From Rouxiella silvae (GTDB lineage: Bacteria; Pseudomonadota; Gammaproteobacteria; Enterobacterales; Enterobacteriaceae): 64,000 nt of DNA. How positions within the stretch are numbered: position 1 is the first letter of the stretch; every line of letters begins with the position of its first letter. This document shows, one piece after another, positions 1-10,341 of this stretch. The notes beneath the pieces are model-generated. The model ran no database searches and was not told the DNA's origin. It worked only from the letters and a program-made list of their open reading frames with translations. The DNA lies in contig NZ_MRWD01000012.1 in the NCBI RefSeq assembly GCF_002093625.1, positions 1 to 64,000 of the forward strand. Reading direction: 5' to 3'. The position numbers and the translations under genes are program-made.

Positions 1-143
1 GTATCAAATTTATTTTTAATATACCCCTAAGGAATAGAAAGAAATAACTTTGGATAATTTTTATCGAAAATTATTAATAATTTAAAATATCTATCCTTTT
101 CTTAGATGTGTGATTTTTTAACTATTACAAGGAAAGTATTATT

Positions 144-1493
144 ATGCTTAATATACGAAAAGCAACTGTCGCCAAGGTTTTACCGGGTGATATTCCGGCA
201 ACATATAAGCGTTATCGAATACAAGCCTTAATGAGCGTATTTTTGGGTTATTTAGCCTATTATATTGTTCGTAGTAACTTCATACTCTCAACCCCCTATT
301 TGAAAGAACATCTCGAACTTAGCGCGACTCAAATTGGTTTTTTAAGCAGTGGTATGCTTATTGCGTATGGAATAAGCAAAGGGATAATGAGCAGCCTTTC
401 TGACAAAATGAGTCCCAAGGTATTCATGGCTTGTGGGCTGTTTATGTGTGCAGTTGTCAATGTCGGACTGGGTTTTAGTAGTATGTTTTGGGTTTTTGTC
501 GTGTTGATTATTTGCAATGGCATTTTTCAGGGAATGGGCGTGGGGCCTTCTTTCATTACTATCGCAAACTGGTTTCCCAAGACTATTCGTGGTCGAGTGA
601 CGGCTTTTTGGAACGTATCCCATAATGTAGGCGGAGGAATCGTTGCCCCTATTGTGGGTGTCGCTTTTGCTCTCGTTGGTACAGAGCACTGGCAGCTTGC
701 AAGCTATATTTTCCCTGCCGGTATCGCTGTTCTTTTTACCGTGGTTATTTTGATACTGGGCAAGGGAACGCCTCAACAGGAAGGATTACCTTCCCTGGAT
801 GAAATGATCCCGGAAGAGAAAAATGTCATTGATCATTCACACTACGCACTAGCGCCCGAAGATATGACGGCTTATCAAATTTTTTACACCTTTGTTTTAA
901 AGAATAAAAATGCTTGGTATGTCTCTTTTGTCGATGTGTTTGTGTATATGGTGCGCTTTGGGGTCATCAGCTGGTTACCTATCTATCTATTGACCGTTAA
1001 GCACTTTTCAAAAGAAGAAATGAGCATTGCTTTCCTGTTCTTTGAATGGGCAGCGATCCCTTCTACTTTGCTTGCCGGATGGTTAACGGATAAGGTATTC
1101 AAAGGCAGACGCATGCCGCTAGCAATTATTTGCATGACCATTATTTTCTTTTGCTTATTTGGCTATTGGAAAAGTGAATCTGTCATGATGATTTCTTTTT
1201 TTGCCGCTACGGTAGGTTGTCTTATTTACGTGCCACAATTTTTAGCTTCTGTGCAAACGATGGAGATAGTTCCCCGCTTTGCCGTAGGTTCTGCTGTGGG
1301 TCTCAGAGGCTTTTTAAGTTACATATTAGGCAGCTCGCTGGGGACCATTTTTTTTGGTGTCATGGTCGATAAATTTGGCTGGCATGCTGGGTTTTATCTA
1401 TTAATGGGCGGTGCGGTTTGTTGCATTATATTCTGCATCTTGTCACACAGAGGAGCATTGGAATTAGAGAGGAAAGCGGCCGCTTTACGTTGA
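144..1493 (+). CDS. pgtP: Phosphoglycerate-type transporter PgtP (OPA family, MFS)
   Basis: Inner-membrane antiporter of the organophosphate:phosphate family. In Salmonella PgtP takes up 2- and 3-phosphoglycerate and phosphoenolpyruvate in exchange for phosphate. The 449-residue protein has about 12 hydrophobic segments and a central hydrophilic loop near residues 210-245. It carries the family signature NISHN-like stretch (WNVSHNVGGGIVAP) and an opening (RYRIQALMSVFLGYLAYYIV) that matches PgtP better than UhpT or GlpT. A good ribosome site (AAGGAA, 129-134) precedes the ATG. The Salmonella regulators pgtA, pgtB and pgtC are not seen to the right, and the left side is cut by the window edge, so control is unknown. 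The upstream 143 bases are very AT-rich. The family call is firm; the exact substrate is inferred from similarity. Confidence 0.88.
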   Translation: MLNIRKATVAKVLPGDIPATYKRYRIQALMSVFLGYLAYYIVRSNFILSTPYLKEHLELSATQIGFLSSGMLIAYGISKGIMSSLSDKMSPKVFMACGLFMCAVVNVGLGFSSMFWVFVVLIICNGIFQGMGVGPSFITIANWFPKTIRGRVTAFWNVSHNVGGGIVAPIVGVAFALVGTEHWQLASYIFPAGIAVLFTVVILILGKGTPQQEGLPSLDEMIPEEKNVIDHSHYALAPEDMTAYQIFYTFVLKNKNAWYVSFVDVFVYMVRFGVISWLPIYLLTVKHFSKEEMSIAFLFFEWAAIPSTLLAGWLTDKVFKGRRMPLAIICMTIIFFCLFGYWKSESVMMISFFAATVGCLIYVPQFLASVQTMEIVPRFAVGSAVGLRGFLSYILGSSLGTIFFGVMVDKFGWHAGFYLLMGGAVCCIIFCILSHRGALELERKAAALR

Positions 1494-1541
1494 GTATAAA
1501 AATATAAAAATAAATAATAAAAGTAATAATGAATTATTCGG

Positions 1542-1565
1542 CCCTCTCTCCTAAGGGAGGAGGGG
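1542..1565 (+). terminator. G/C-rich hairpin after pgtP
   Basis: CCCTCTCTCC pairs with GGAGGAGGG across a TAAG loop, about 50 bases after the pgtP stop. There is no T-run behind it, so it may be a weak terminator or a 3' stabilising hairpin. Confidence 0.35.
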
Positions 1566-1651
1566 GACGGATAAATTCTGCTTGGTATGTCAATGTATAC
1601 CGGTTTTAGACATCACTCGTCTTTAATTTTTAACTATCCAGGACAAAATAT

Positions 1652-3292
1652 ATGCGTAGAGTTGACTCTATTTGCACCCTTCATTCTATTGAACTATCCC
1701 ATATAACACCGCATTCGGCACCGCTGAACCGGGTAAGCCATGTGAGAGAGGTTAAACAAAGTACAGTATCTCCCGCTTCTTTTCCTCCTAACGCTGTTGT
1801 ACATCAACACATCTCATCACCTAATCGCTCACTGGAATTTACGGCGATTGATATGATTAATGAGGCTAAAAAAGATAACGTTGGCTGTTTATCATTTTTA
1901 ACAAATAATGTGCTAACGAATATTCCGCACACAATTGGTAATCTATGGACTTCGGCTAAAAATGAATGCGTAAAACAATTAGAGAGAAAAGTTACTGGGG
2001 AAATAAATAAGCTCACTGATAGCATAGTGAGTGAGCATGATTGTCTGGTAAACAATTTAATGAAATTTCTCGCAACGGATGAAGAAACAACAAAAAAATA
2101 TGTTTCTATAGCAATAGAAAAAGCAAGGCTTGATTTTATTGTTGAATTCTTAAAGGAGGAGATAAGCAGTCTTCAAGAGGTATTAGGTTCGGAGGTGACC
2201 CATTTTGAAGGAAGTGTCAGTGAAAATGAAAAAGAAAGGTTAACTATTCAAATGGAGGTGAATAAAACTAGATTGTCAGAGATGAAAGGTAAACTGCATT
2301 CTTTTGAGGCGCAGTTCGATGAACAGAGTAAGGTCTTGAGTATGTTGAAAAAAGAAAGTTCGTTTTCAGATAATCTTGATGCTTATAAAGTGACTAAGGC
2401 CTTTTTTTTTGATGTGATTACCTTCAAGTCCACTGTCGCATTAGGTTATATTTCCTATGGTCGAGAGTTTAATACCTTCACCTCTGCTTATACAAGAGGC
2501 GCAGTGCAGAGTAGGCTTGTGATCCCTTATGAAGACCTTGTGAGTATGATATCCCACCATGAAAAGCCAAAGAAACTTTCCCCGGATATCTATCTAAATA
2601 CTGAGGTCGGAATAAAAACCAGTTTTCCGATATTGGGAACACTTGCCAATATTGATGAAAAAAAAGTTAATTTCAGTATTGGGACGGGGGCGATGATAAG
2701 AGACAGAATAGGCATCGGATGCACTCTCGAATATAATCCTATAATTAAAAAATATGAATTTGACACTCAGCAAGGCTTTAAACTTGTTCATGAGCAATTA
2801 GCGAGAGGGCGAGTTAATCTCTCTTTATTAGGCAGTGAAGTTCGCGCAGGAGTGCAAGGCTCGGTCTACGCAAGTATTAGTGTGAGTAAGGCAGTCTACT
2901 CCACTGACGACGAAAAGCTGAAAATATTTGCAAATTTAGGGGTGACGGGGGTAAGTGCCGCATCATTAGGCCTGCTGGCGTATTTTCTTCTTCCCCCTGA
3001 TGTAGCCACAACTGCGGGGACTGCTGTGGCAGGGCAAGTGGTGGGGGGATACCTGGCGGCCAAAATACCGAAGATTGCTCCTAATAAACAAATAACACAA
3101 AGTATGGAAGTCAATAACGCGGGAGTGGCTCTGGGGGTGCCTGTGCAAACGGGGTTCGGGGGAGGATTGGTGTTCAGAGGATCGGGTAAAATACCGATTT
3201 TATCGCGAGTACCTAAGGCAACCGCACCTCAGTCTCAGGCAGGTGAAATGCAGGTTAGGCGAAGGGACGCCGCTCCTGAAAATAGTCAATAA
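1652..3292 (+). CDS. Unrecognised 546-residue protein with coiled coil and Gly/Ala-rich hydrophobic segment
   Basis: I do not recognise this family. The N-terminus (residues 1-65) is Ser/Pro/His-rich, looks disordered and is not a Sec signal peptide. Residues about 105-140 and 165-235 are charged and heptad-like, predicting coiled coil. Residues about 300-415 alternate polar and apolar residues and are Gly-rich, suggesting beta structure. Residues about 429-471 form a hydrophobic Gly/Ala-rich stretch (LGLLAYFLLPPD, then AVAGQVVGGYLAAK) that could insert in a membrane. The tail is Arg/Gln/Pro-rich. The ribosome site AGGA (1640-1643) lies 8 bases before the ATG. Base composition is far more AT-rich than hemL next door (1861-1920 is 30% GC), so it is probably horizontally acquired. 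A disordered leader, coiled coil and membrane-prone segment resemble secreted effectors or translocators, but that is only a hypothesis. Confidence 0.75.
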   Translation: MRRVDSICTLHSIELSHITPHSAPLNRVSHVREVKQSTVSPASFPPNAVVHQHISSPNRSLEFTAIDMINEAKKDNVGCLSFLTNNVLTNIPHTIGNLWTSAKNECVKQLERKVTGEINKLTDSIVSEHDCLVNNLMKFLATDEETTKKYVSIAIEKARLDFIVEFLKEEISSLQEVLGSEVTHFEGSVSENEKERLTIQMEVNKTRLSEMKGKLHSFEAQFDEQSKVLSMLKKESSFSDNLDAYKVTKAFFFDVITFKSTVALGYISYGREFNTFTSAYTRGAVQSRLVIPYEDLVSMISHHEKPKKLSPDIYLNTEVGIKTSFPILGTLANIDEKKVNFSIGTGAMIRDRIGIGCTLEYNPIIKKYEFDTQQGFKLVHEQLARGRVNLSLLGSEVRAGVQGSVYASISVSKAVYSTDDEKLKIFANLGVTGVSAASLGLLAYFLLPPDVATTAGTAVAGQVVGGYLAAKIPKIAPNKQITQSMEVNNAGVALGVPVQTGFGGGLVFRGSGKIPILSRVPKATAPQSQAGEMQVRRRDAAPENSQ

Positions 3293-3298
3293 ACCAAA

Positions 3299-3357
3299 TT
3301 GCCCCAGTCTTCCAGACTATTTTCGTTCCTATGTCCGGATAACCTGGGGCAACTTTT
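3299..3357. terminator. Bidirectional terminator between the 546-residue gene and hemL
   Basis: TTGCCCCAG (3299-3307) is the inverse of CTGGGGCAA (3344-3352), which is followed by CTTTTTG. An inner mini-hairpin (GTCT-TCC-AGAC) sits in the loop. The genes converge here, so it can serve both strands. Confidence 0.55.
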
Positions 3358-3363
3358 TGTAGA

Positions 3364-4644
3364 CTAAAGTTTTGCGAAGCTGCGGCGTGCGGCATCAACA
3401 GTGCGTTGAATATCTTTAGTGCTGTGAGCGATGGACATAAAGCCGGCTTCAAACGCCGAAGGCGCCAGATAAATCCCTTCTTCCAGCATCAAATGGAAGA
3501 ATTTCTTGAAGCGATCAACGTTGCAATTCATGACTTCGGCGTAGCTTGTGACAGACGCTGATTCGGTAAAGAACAGCCCGAACATGCCGCCTACGTGGTT
3601 CACCACAAACGGAATATTTTCCGCCGCTGCCGCTGCTTTCAGGCCTTCGGCCAGTTGGGTGGTCAGGTCGGTCAATTTCTGATGAACGCCCGGTTCCGCA
3701 ACCTGCGTCAGACAGGCAATGCCCGCCGCCATGGCAATTGGGTTACCCGAAAGTGTGCCTGCCTGATAGACCGGACCGGTCGGGGCCAATGCTTGCATCA
3801 CATCACGACGGCCGCCAAATGCGCCCACTGGCATTCCGCCACCAATAATTTTGCCCAGGCAAGTCAAGTCTGGTTTCACGTCGTAATATTCCTGAGCACC
3901 GCCCAGCGCAACGCGGAAACCGGTCATCACTTCGTCAATAATCAGCAGCGCACCAAACTCGTCGCACAGTGTGCGCAGACCAGGCAGGAACTCCGGCAGC
4001 GGCGGTACGCAGTTCATGTTACCGGCAACCGGTTCCACGATAATACAGGCGACATCTTCAGGGTATTGTTCAAACACTTCGCGTACAGAATCCAGACTGT
4101 TGTAGGTGCAGGTCAGGGTATGTTTGGCAAAATCAGCCGGCACGCCCGGTGAATTTGGCTGGCCCATGGTCAGCGCGCCGGAACCGGCTTTCACCAGCAG
4201 GCAGTCAGCGTGGCCGTGATAGCAGCCTTCAAATTTAATGATTTTATCGCGATGGGTGAAGCCACGCGCCAAGCGGATGGCGCTCATGGTGGCTTCGGTG
4301 CCGGAGTTAACCATGCGAACCATGTCCATGCTTGGCACCAGTCCGGTGACCAAGCTCGCCATTTTGACTTCCATCTCGGTCGGGGCGCCGAAGCTCAGGC
4401 CGCGCTGGGCAGCTTCGATAACTGCATTGCGGATGGTCGCGTTATTGTGGCCCAGAACCATTGGACCCCATGAGCCGACGTAGTCGATATAGGCCTTGCC
4501 GTCTGCATCATACAAAAATGCGCCATCGGCGCGCTCAATGAATAGCGGCACACCGCCGACGCCGTTGAATGCACGCACCGGTGAGTTCACACCCCCGGGG
4601 ATCAGCGTTTGCGCTTGGGTGAATAGACTTTCTGACTTACTCAT
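3364..4644 (-). CDS. hemL: Glutamate-1-semialdehyde 2,1-aminomutase
   Basis: PLP enzyme of the C5 pathway. It converts glutamate-1-semialdehyde to 5-aminolevulinate, the tetrapyrrole precursor, in the cytoplasm. The 426-residue length equals the usual size. The PLP lysine is Lys265 in [17 protein letters not shown], and the aminotransferase class-III stretch [12 protein letters not shown] is intact. An AGGAGC ribosome site precedes the start. The gene points away from clcA, as in other Enterobacterales. The fhu genes that flank hemL in E. coli are absent on the other side, where the accessory 546-residue gene lies instead. Its product also feeds the siroheme made by CysG further along the window. 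Confidence 0.97.
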   Translation of the reverse strand: MSKSESLFTQAQTLIPGGVNSPVRAFNGVGGVPLFIERADGAFLYDADGKAYIDYVGSWGPMVLGHNNATIRNAVIEAAQRGLSFGAPTEMEVKMASLVTGLVPSMDMVRMVNSGTEATMSAIRLARGFTHRDKIIKFEGCYHGHADCLLVKAGSGALTMGQPNSPGVPADFAKHTLTCTYNSLDSVREVFEQYPEDVACIIVEPVAGNMNCVPPLPEFLPGLRTLCDEFGALLIIDEVMTGFRVALGGAQEYYDVKPDLTCLGKIIGGGMPVGAFGGRRDVMQALAPTGPVYQAGTLSGNPIAMAAGIACLTQVAEPGVHQKLTDLTTQLAEGLKAAAAAENIPFVVNHVGGMFGLFFTESASVTSYAEVMNCNVDRFKKFFHLMLEEGIYLAPSAFEAGFMSIAHSTKDIQRTVDAARRSFAKL

Positions 4645-4884
4645 TGACTTGCTCCTGGTTTTTTTTCATGCAAGCTTGGTAAGCTCACAGGCAGAAAAAG
4701 CGGACTGAAAAGGGCGGTCTTTACCGACAACCTTACGATTTGCCCTATTCTAGAGAACATAGCGTCGTTATGAAATGTTTGCAGGCTAGCGAAAGGTTAA
4801 GAAATATATTATGCGTGTTGTCTATGCGATTTATATGATTAACTCATTAGTCTGATTTATTCGCCTATTCATTGAAAGTACACC

Positions 4885-6306
4885 ATGACAGATTCCATAA
4901 AACAGGCGCCCGCTGCGTCAGGTATTCCTCTGCGCAGGCGCCCGAGCGAAATTCTGCGTCAATTTTTACGTCGTGATAAAACCCCAGTGGCGATACTTGT
5001 TGTTGCCGCGCTGGTGGGTATTTTTGCCGGACTGCTTGGCGTGGCGTTCGAGAAGGCCGTGGACTGGGTGCAGCATCTCAGACTCTCCGGGCTCGATAAT
5101 GTTAGTGGCCATTTCTGGCTGCTGTGGCCGCTGACTTTTATCGTTTCCGCGCTGCTGGCGATGGTGGGCTATTATCTGGTGCGGCGATTTGCCCCCGAGG
5201 CCAGTGGTTCGGGTATTCCTGAAATTGAAGGTGCGCTGGAGGAACTGCGTCCGGTGCGCTGGTGGCGGGTTATTCCGGTAAAGTTTGTGGGCGGAATGGG
5301 CACCCTCGGTGCTGGCATGGTGTTGGGGCGCGAAGGCCCGACGGTGCAGATGGGCGCTAATCTGGGTAAAATGCTGGCCGATATCTTCCGTATGCGCAGC
5401 GCCGAAGCACGTCACACGCTGCTGGCTACCGGCGCGGCGGCGGGGCTTTCTGCGGCATTCAACGCGCCGCTGGCAGGGATCCTGTTTATTATTGAAGAGA
5501 TGCGGCTGCAGTTTCGCTACAGCCTGATTTCAGTAAAAGCGGTCTTTATCGGCGTGATTATGTCGAGCATCGTTTACCGCCTGTTTAATGGCGAACGCGC
5601 GGTGATTAACGTTGGCGTACTGGCAAACGTGTCATTGCAAACCTTCTGGCTGTATCTGGTGCTGGGCATGGTGTTTGGCATTGTTGGCGTTTGTTTCAAT
5701 GCGCTAATTTTTCGCACCCAAGATATGTTCGCCCGCCTGCACGGCGGCAATTTGCAAAAAATTCTGCTGATGGGTGGACTGCTCGGCGGCATGTGCGGCC
5801 TATTGGGGCTGATTAAACCCGAGGCAGCAGGTGGCGGCTTTGCGTTGATACCCTTGGCTGCCGTGGGTTCTTACTCATTGGGCACGCTGCTATTTATTTT
5901 TATTACCCGCGTGGCAACGACCTTACTGTGCTTCTCTTCCGGCGCACCGGGTGGCATTTTTGCCCCGATGCTAGCATTAGGCACCTTGCTCGGCACCGCG
6001 TTTGGCATGGCGGCGGCGGCAATGTTTCCGCAGTACGGCATTCAGCCGGGCACCTTTGCCATTGCCGGTATGGGGGCGCTGTTTGCCGCTACGGTGCGTG
6101 CGCCGCTGACCGGTATTGTTCTGGTGCTGGAGATGACAGAAAATTATCAGTTGATCCTACCGATGATCATTACTTGCCTGGGTGCGACGCTATTAGCGCA
6201 GTTTCTTGGAGGCAAACCCTTGTATTCTGCCCTATTAACCCGCACTTTACAGAAGCAGGAACGAGAGCAGGCCGAGCAGAATAACAGCACGGTTACGCAA
6301 AAATAA
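4885..6306 (+). CDS. clcA: H+/Cl- exchange transporter ClcA
   Basis: CLC-family antiporter that exchanges two chloride ions for one proton and supports extreme acid resistance. The 473 residues match the family size. The three selectivity-filter segments are present: [11 protein letters not shown] near residue 108, [10 protein letters not shown] near 148 (with the external gating glutamate), and [14 protein letters not shown] near 355. About 18 helical membrane segments are implied by the hydrophobic pattern. It is divergent from hemL across 240 bases and is followed by erpA, the standard enterobacterial order. A weak ribosome site (GAAAG, 4874-4878) precedes the ATG. Confidence 0.96.
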   Translation: MTDSIKQAPAASGIPLRRRPSEILRQFLRRDKTPVAILVVAALVGIFAGLLGVAFEKAVDWVQHLRLSGLDNVSGHFWLLWPLTFIVSALLAMVGYYLVRRFAPEASGSGIPEIEGALEELRPVRWWRVIPVKFVGGMGTLGAGMVLGREGPTVQMGANLGKMLADIFRMRSAEARHTLLATGAAAGLSAAFNAPLAGILFIIEEMRLQFRYSLISVKAVFIGVIMSSIVYRLFNGERAVINVGVLANVSLQTFWLYLVLGMVFGIVGVCFNALIFRTQDMFARLHGGNLQKILLMGGLLGGMCGLLGLIKPEAAGGGFALIPLAAVGSYSLGTLLFIFITRVATTLLCFSSGAPGGIFAPMLALGTLLGTAFGMAAAAMFPQYGIQPGTFAIAGMGALFAATVRAPLTGIVLVLEMTENYQLILPMIITCLGATLLAQFLGGKPLYSALLTRTLQKQEREQAEQNNSTVTQK

Positions 6307-6440
6307 CCGCAAGAATTAGCGGGACGGCGTAGCAAAAACGGCTCATACTTGAATCTGAGATGCATGTATTAGATAATCAGTTCATTATTCAGACAGTCAA
6401 TCCGGCGGCCTGAACAGAATTCGGATTGGGAGTAGATACT

Positions 6441-6815
6441 ATGAGTGAACCTATTTTAAGTGAGCCAACCGTAGACGAGACTGTCGCGCTGCCGTTGCAA
6501 TTTACTGACGCTGCGGCCCGTAAAGTTAAAAACTTGGTCGCGGATGAAGAAAATCCTGACATGAAACTGCGTGTGTACATTACCGGCGGCGGTTGCAGCG
6601 GATTCCAATACGGCTTCACCTTTGACGACAAAATCAACGACGGTGACATGACGATAGAGAAATCGGGCGTTGCGTTGGTGGTTGACCCTATGAGCCTGCA
6701 ATATTTGGTGGGCGGTTCGGTTGACTATACCGAAGGACTGGAAGGTTCGCGCTTCGTGGTGACTAATCCGAACGCAAAAACTACCTGTGGCTGCGGTTCG
6801 TCTTTCAGTATCTGA
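6441..6815 (+). CDS. erpA: Iron-sulfur cluster insertion protein ErpA
   Basis: A-type Fe-S carrier that delivers clusters to apoproteins, including the isoprenoid enzymes IspG and IspH. The three cluster cysteines are seen in [11 protein letters not shown] and the C-terminal [10 protein letters not shown]. The start is set at ATG 6441 because GGGAG (6428-6432) lies at good distance and an upstream TTG frame adds nothing conserved. The product is 124 residues, about ten longer than E. coli ErpA because of an acidic N-terminal extension ([13 protein letters not shown]). yadS, which follows erpA in E. coli, is missing here, and a bidirectional terminator separates erpA from btuF. Confidence 0.97.
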   Translation: MSEPILSEPTVDETVALPLQFTDAAARKVKNLVADEENPDMKLRVYITGGGCSGFQYGFTFDDKINDGDMTIEKSGVALVVDPMSLQYLVGGSVDYTEGLEGSRFVVTNPNAKTTCGCGSSFSI

Positions 6816-6838
6816 TTCGGCTTTTTTTGATAGAATTT

Positions 6839-6872
6839 AAAAAGCCTCGTGCATATGCACGGGGCTTTTTTA
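6839..6872. terminator. Bidirectional intrinsic terminator between erpA and btuF
   Basis: AAAAAGCCTCGTGC and GCACGGGGCTTTTTT form a 12-bp stem with one G-T pair, with A-run and T-run on either side. It serves the convergent genes erpA and btuF. Confidence 0.85.
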
Positions 6873-6890
6873 TGGGCTTAACCAGATGTT

Positions 6891-7703
6891 TTAGCGTTTA
6901 ATTGCGTCTATTTCTGCGCAAAGCTGCTGGGCTGCCAGCATGATGCGTGGACCCGCGCGATTGAACCAGTCAGAGTTTACCGCCAGCATCGGAACATTGA
7001 GCTGATCGCGCCAAAAGGCGGTAATGTCACCCTGTTGCTGCGTCGTGCCGGGGAAAACAATGGCCTGCGGCTGTCGGCTCAAAACCTGTTCGCGGCTGAC
7101 TTGCGGCCAAGGTGCGGCGCTGTCGGCAAAAATGTTTTTAGCGCCACATAAGTTAACAATTTGGCTCTGCAACGTACTGCCTGCGCTGGTAAACAGCGGC
7201 TGGGTCGAGAACTGTATAAACACCGGCAACGACGGTTTATGTCCGTACTGCGCGCGCAGTTGACTCAGCTGCTGTCTAATTTTCTCCGCCGCCTGATGAC
7301 CGATTTGCGGTGTGCTGCTGTAATCAGCCAACTGATCAAGCGCCGAAGCAACCTGATTGACGTTTTGAGGGTCCAGATAAATGACCTGCACGCCCAATGA
7401 TGCCAATTGGCTAAGCGGACGCTGCGGGTTGCCACCCCGCCACGCCAGCACCAAATCAGGCTTTAGCGCCAGAATGCGTTCAACGTTGATACCCTGCCAA
7501 CTGGCGACCTGCTCAATTTTTTTGGCCTGTGGCGGATAGTCAGAATAGGCACTAACACCCACCAGCTTGTCACCCAGACCGGCGGCATACGCCAGTTCAG
7601 TCAGGTTTGGCGCCAGGCTAATGACCCGCTCGGCGACCTGTGCCATCGCCGTTAATGGCAGACACAGCGCAGCATACAGGCAATATCGCAGGGCCACTTT
7701 CAC
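6891..7703 (-). CDS. btuF: Periplasmic vitamin B12-binding protein BtuF
   Basis: Substrate-binding subunit of the BtuCDF cobalamin ABC importer. The 270-residue protein begins with a Sec signal peptide ([15 protein letters not shown]) and then the typical [17 protein letters not shown] opening of the class-III binding fold. Aromatic and acidic residues expected in the cobalamin cleft are present ([19 protein letters not shown]). The start is GTG, directly abutting the TAG stop of mtnN, so translation is probably coupled. The pair mtnN-btuF is a common enterobacterial operon. Confidence 0.94.
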   Translation of the reverse strand: MKVALRYCLYAALCLPLTAMAQVAERVISLAPNLTELAYAAGLGDKLVGVSAYSDYPPQAKKIEQVASWQGINVERILALKPDLVLAWRGGNPQRPLSQLASLGVQVIYLDPQNVNQVASALDQLADYSSTPQIGHQAAEKIRQQLSQLRAQYGHKPSLPVFIQFSTQPLFTSAGSTLQSQIVNLCGAKNIFADSAAPWPQVSREQVLSRQPQAIVFPGTTQQQGDITAFWRDQLNVPMLAVNSDWFNRAGPRIMLAAQQLCAEIDAIKR

Positions 7704-8411
7704 CTATTTAATCGGGTTAATGGCCAGCGCTTTTAGCATCGCATCGACCATCAGCGTTGACTGTTCGGCAGCGACCACCAAAAACTCTTCAAAGCTCAGG
7801 TGTGATTCGGTATCAGCAACGTCGGAAATCGCGCGTACTACCACGAAAGGCGTGCCGAACAGGTGGCAAACGTGGCCTACGGCGGCGGCTTCCATCTCAA
7901 CGGCGGCAACCGTTGGGAAACTATTGCGAATGCGTGCCAGCGGTTCTGCACCATTGATAAAGGCGTCGCCGCTGCAAATCAGACCACGGACGGCGTTCAG
8001 ATTGAGTCCACTAATACAGGATTCAGCCAGCTTAACCAGCTCGGCGTCTGCTACAAATGCAGGCGGGCAACCGGCCATCTGACCTGGCTCATAGCCAAAA
8101 GCGGTCACGTCAGCATCGTGATAGCGCACTTCTTCTGAAACAACGATGTCACCCACTTTCAGCGTTTTTGCCAGACCACCCGCAGAGCCGGTGTTGATAA
8201 CCACGTCCGGTTTACAGTGTTCCAGCAGCAGGGTGGTGCCCATAGCGGCAGAAACCTTGCCAATGCCTGATTTCAGCAGCGCCACGTCCACGCCGTGCAG
8301 CTTGCCGGTGTAGATTTCACAGCCAGCGCGTTGCAGAGTCTGACGGTTTTCGATTTTGTCGCGCAGCAGGGTAACTTCTTGTTCCATGGCGCCAATAATG
8401 CCTACTTTCAT
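7704..8411 (-). CDS. mtnN: 5'-methylthioadenosine/S-adenosylhomocysteine nucleosidase
   Basis: Cleaves methylthioadenosine, S-adenosylhomocysteine and 5'-deoxyadenosine to adenine plus the thioribose. It feeds methionine salvage and, through S-ribosylhomocysteine, the AI-2 signal pathway. The 235 residues start with [20 protein letters not shown], which contains the catalytic glutamate near residue 12. [11 protein letters not shown] and the catalytic Asp in VRAISDVAD are intact. It is divergent from dgt and is followed without a gap by btuF. Confidence 0.97.
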   Translation of the reverse strand: MKVGIIGAMEQEVTLLRDKIENRQTLQRAGCEIYTGKLHGVDVALLKSGIGKVSAAMGTTLLLEHCKPDVVINTGSAGGLAKTLKVGDIVVSEEVRYHDADVTAFGYEPGQMAGCPPAFVADAELVKLAESCISGLNLNAVRGLICSGDAFINGAEPLARIRNSFPTVAAVEMEAAAVGHVCHLFGTPFVVVRAISDVADTESHLSFEEFLVVAAEQSTLMVDAMLKALAINPIK

Positions 8412-8617
8412 GATAAGTACTCGCAGATGATGAAAAGATCCCCTTTATCCTGTCAGATACAGGGGTTGTCGGGCAACTGCCGCAAAACGCAGACAGTTGG
8501 ACACACCCTCGACCAATGCTGCATAGTCTATCATGGCTAAAGGCAAGAAATAATGCGTTTGCTGCGGGCAACAGGATGCAGAATTAACGGATGAAGTGAC
8601 TGATGAGGTAGGAAATT

Positions 8618-10135
8618 ATGTCTGGGATAGATTTTAAAAAGAAATTCAATTTCCAACGTCCCTTTAGTCCACCGATTGAAGCCGGTGATGAATACGACGT
8701 CATACGCCACTTTGAAAGCGATCGTGGACGTATTATCAACTCTGCCGCCATCCGCCGTTTGCAGCAAAAAACGCAGGTATTTCCGCTGGAAAAAAACGCG
8801 GCAGTGCGCAGTCGACTGACCCATTCGATGGAAGTGCAGCAGGTAGGACGGCACATCGCGAAAGAGATCCTCCATCGCCTGAGAAAAGAGGACCAGCTTG
8901 AAAAGCTCGGGCTAAGTGAATCAACCGATCCTTTTGAAAGCGTTGTGGAAATGGCCTGCCTGATGCATGACATCGGCAATCCCCCGTTTGGTCATTTCGG
9001 TGAATCGGCGATCAATAACTGGTTCGCCAAACGTATGGATATCGCCAGTCTTGAAAGCGGCAGTACGGCTTTTGAGAACTGTTATCTGAGTTTTTTACGC
9101 CTCGACGGGCATGACGAGGCGCTGGATCTTTTGCGCAAAAAAGTGCGCTACGATCTCTGCCATTTCGATGGCAATGCGCAGGCGATCCGTCTGGTCTTTA
9201 CACTGCTCAAACTGAATCTGACTTTCACCCAAACCGCCTGTATTCTCAAATATACCCGTCCGGCCTATTGGTCTGAAGAAACGCCCTCAGCGTTCAGTTA
9301 CCTGATGAAAAAGCCCGGTTTTTACCTCTCGGAAGAACCTTTTATACGCCATCTGCGCAGCGAGTTGGACCTGGGTGAATTTAGCCGTTTTCCACTGACG
9401 TATATTATGGAAGCGGCCGACGATATCTCTTACTGCATCGCCGACCTTGAAGACGCGGTTGAGAAAGATATCTTTACCGTCAAACAGCTGTACGAGCATC
9501 TTAAGCGCGAGTGGGGAGAGGCGGCACCGGGCGACTGGTTTGAGAAAGTGGTTGATACCGCCTATCAGAAAATGGATCGCGCCAAAACTTTCCGTAATCC
9601 GGTTGATTACTTCTTTATGGAACTGCGGGTGCAAACGGTTAAACAGCTGGTTCCCCACGCCGCTAAGCGTTTTATAAGTAATTTATCGTCAATATATTCA
9701 GGAACCTTCAATCAGGCTTTACTGGAGGATGTCAGCCAGGCCAATCGTCTATTGAAAATATATAAAAGTGTGGCGTTTAAACACGTCTTTAATCATCACG
9801 AGGTTGAAGAATTAGAGTTGCAGGGATATCGAATTATTAGCGGACTATTGGATATTTATAGTCCGCTGTTGGATATGCCGCTTGATGACTTTACCCAGCT
9901 GGTAGAAGAGGACACACACAGACGCTATCCTATTGAAACCAGGCTGTTTCATAAGCTGTCCTCCAAACACCGATTGGCGTACAGTGAGGCTATCGCCAAA
10001 CTCAAAGAGCAGGGGGAGGTTGAAAAGCAGGTAAGTGAATACTATTTTCGAGCGCGAATGATCCAAGATTATATCAGCGGCATGACGGATCTTTATGCTT
10101 ATGACGAATATCGCAGACTGATGGCCGCCGAATAA
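8618..10135 (+). CDS. dgt: Deoxyguanosinetriphosphate triphosphohydrolase
   Basis: HD-superfamily enzyme that hydrolyses dGTP to deoxyguanosine and tripolyphosphate and affects dNTP balance. It is 505 residues, the same length as E. coli Dgt. The HD metal motif is intact in [16 protein letters not shown], with the first histidine earlier in [15 protein letters not shown] and a later Asp in [13 protein letters not shown]. It is divergent from mtnN and followed by its own terminator before degP. Confidence 0.96.
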   Translation: MSGIDFKKKFNFQRPFSPPIEAGDEYDVIRHFESDRGRIINSAAIRRLQQKTQVFPLEKNAAVRSRLTHSMEVQQVGRHIAKEILHRLRKEDQLEKLGLSESTDPFESVVEMACLMHDIGNPPFGHFGESAINNWFAKRMDIASLESGSTAFENCYLSFLRLDGHDEALDLLRKKVRYDLCHFDGNAQAIRLVFTLLKLNLTFTQTACILKYTRPAYWSEETPSAFSYLMKKPGFYLSEEPFIRHLRSELDLGEFSRFPLTYIMEAADDISYCIADLEDAVEKDIFTVKQLYEHLKREWGEAAPGDWFEKVVDTAYQKMDRAKTFRNPVDYFFMELRVQTVKQLVPHAAKRFISNLSSIYSGTFNQALLEDVSQANRLLKIYKSVAFKHVFNHHEVEELELQGYRIISGLLDIYSPLLDMPLDDFTQLVEEDTHRRYPIETRLFHKLSSKHRLAYSEAIAKLKEQGEVEKQVSEYYFRARMIQDYISGMTDLYAYDEYRRLMAAE

Positions 10136-10174
10136 TTTGCAGATTAAATGTCCTTAACTGAAATTATTTGCAGC

Positions 10175-10203
10175 AAAGGGGAGGTTAAAAAACCTCCTTT
10201 TGT
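10175..10203 (+). terminator. Intrinsic terminator of dgt
   Basis: AAAGGGGAGGTT and AACCTCCTTTT pair around a short A-rich loop, ending in TTTTG, 40 bases after the dgt stop. Confidence 0.8.
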
Positions 10204-10247
10204 AAATATCGACAATACTTTTTTACTATTGTCAGATCGACGTAGAT

Positions 10248-10274
10248 GAACTTCGGGTTATTAATTAAATCTCA
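10248..10274 (+). promoter_or_regulatory. Sigma-E promoter of degP
   Basis: GAACTT (10248-10253), 16 bases, then TCTCA (10270-10274) fits the RpoE pattern GAACTT-N16-TCTGA. It sits where the E. coli degP sigma-E promoter lies, about 70 bases before the ATG. This implies induction by misfolded outer-membrane proteins. Confidence 0.8.
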
Positions 10275-10341
10275 GTACATGACTACCTGGCAAGGTGGCA
10301 AACACTTGTCGCCACCACATAATTTAAAGAGATTTCTTCTG

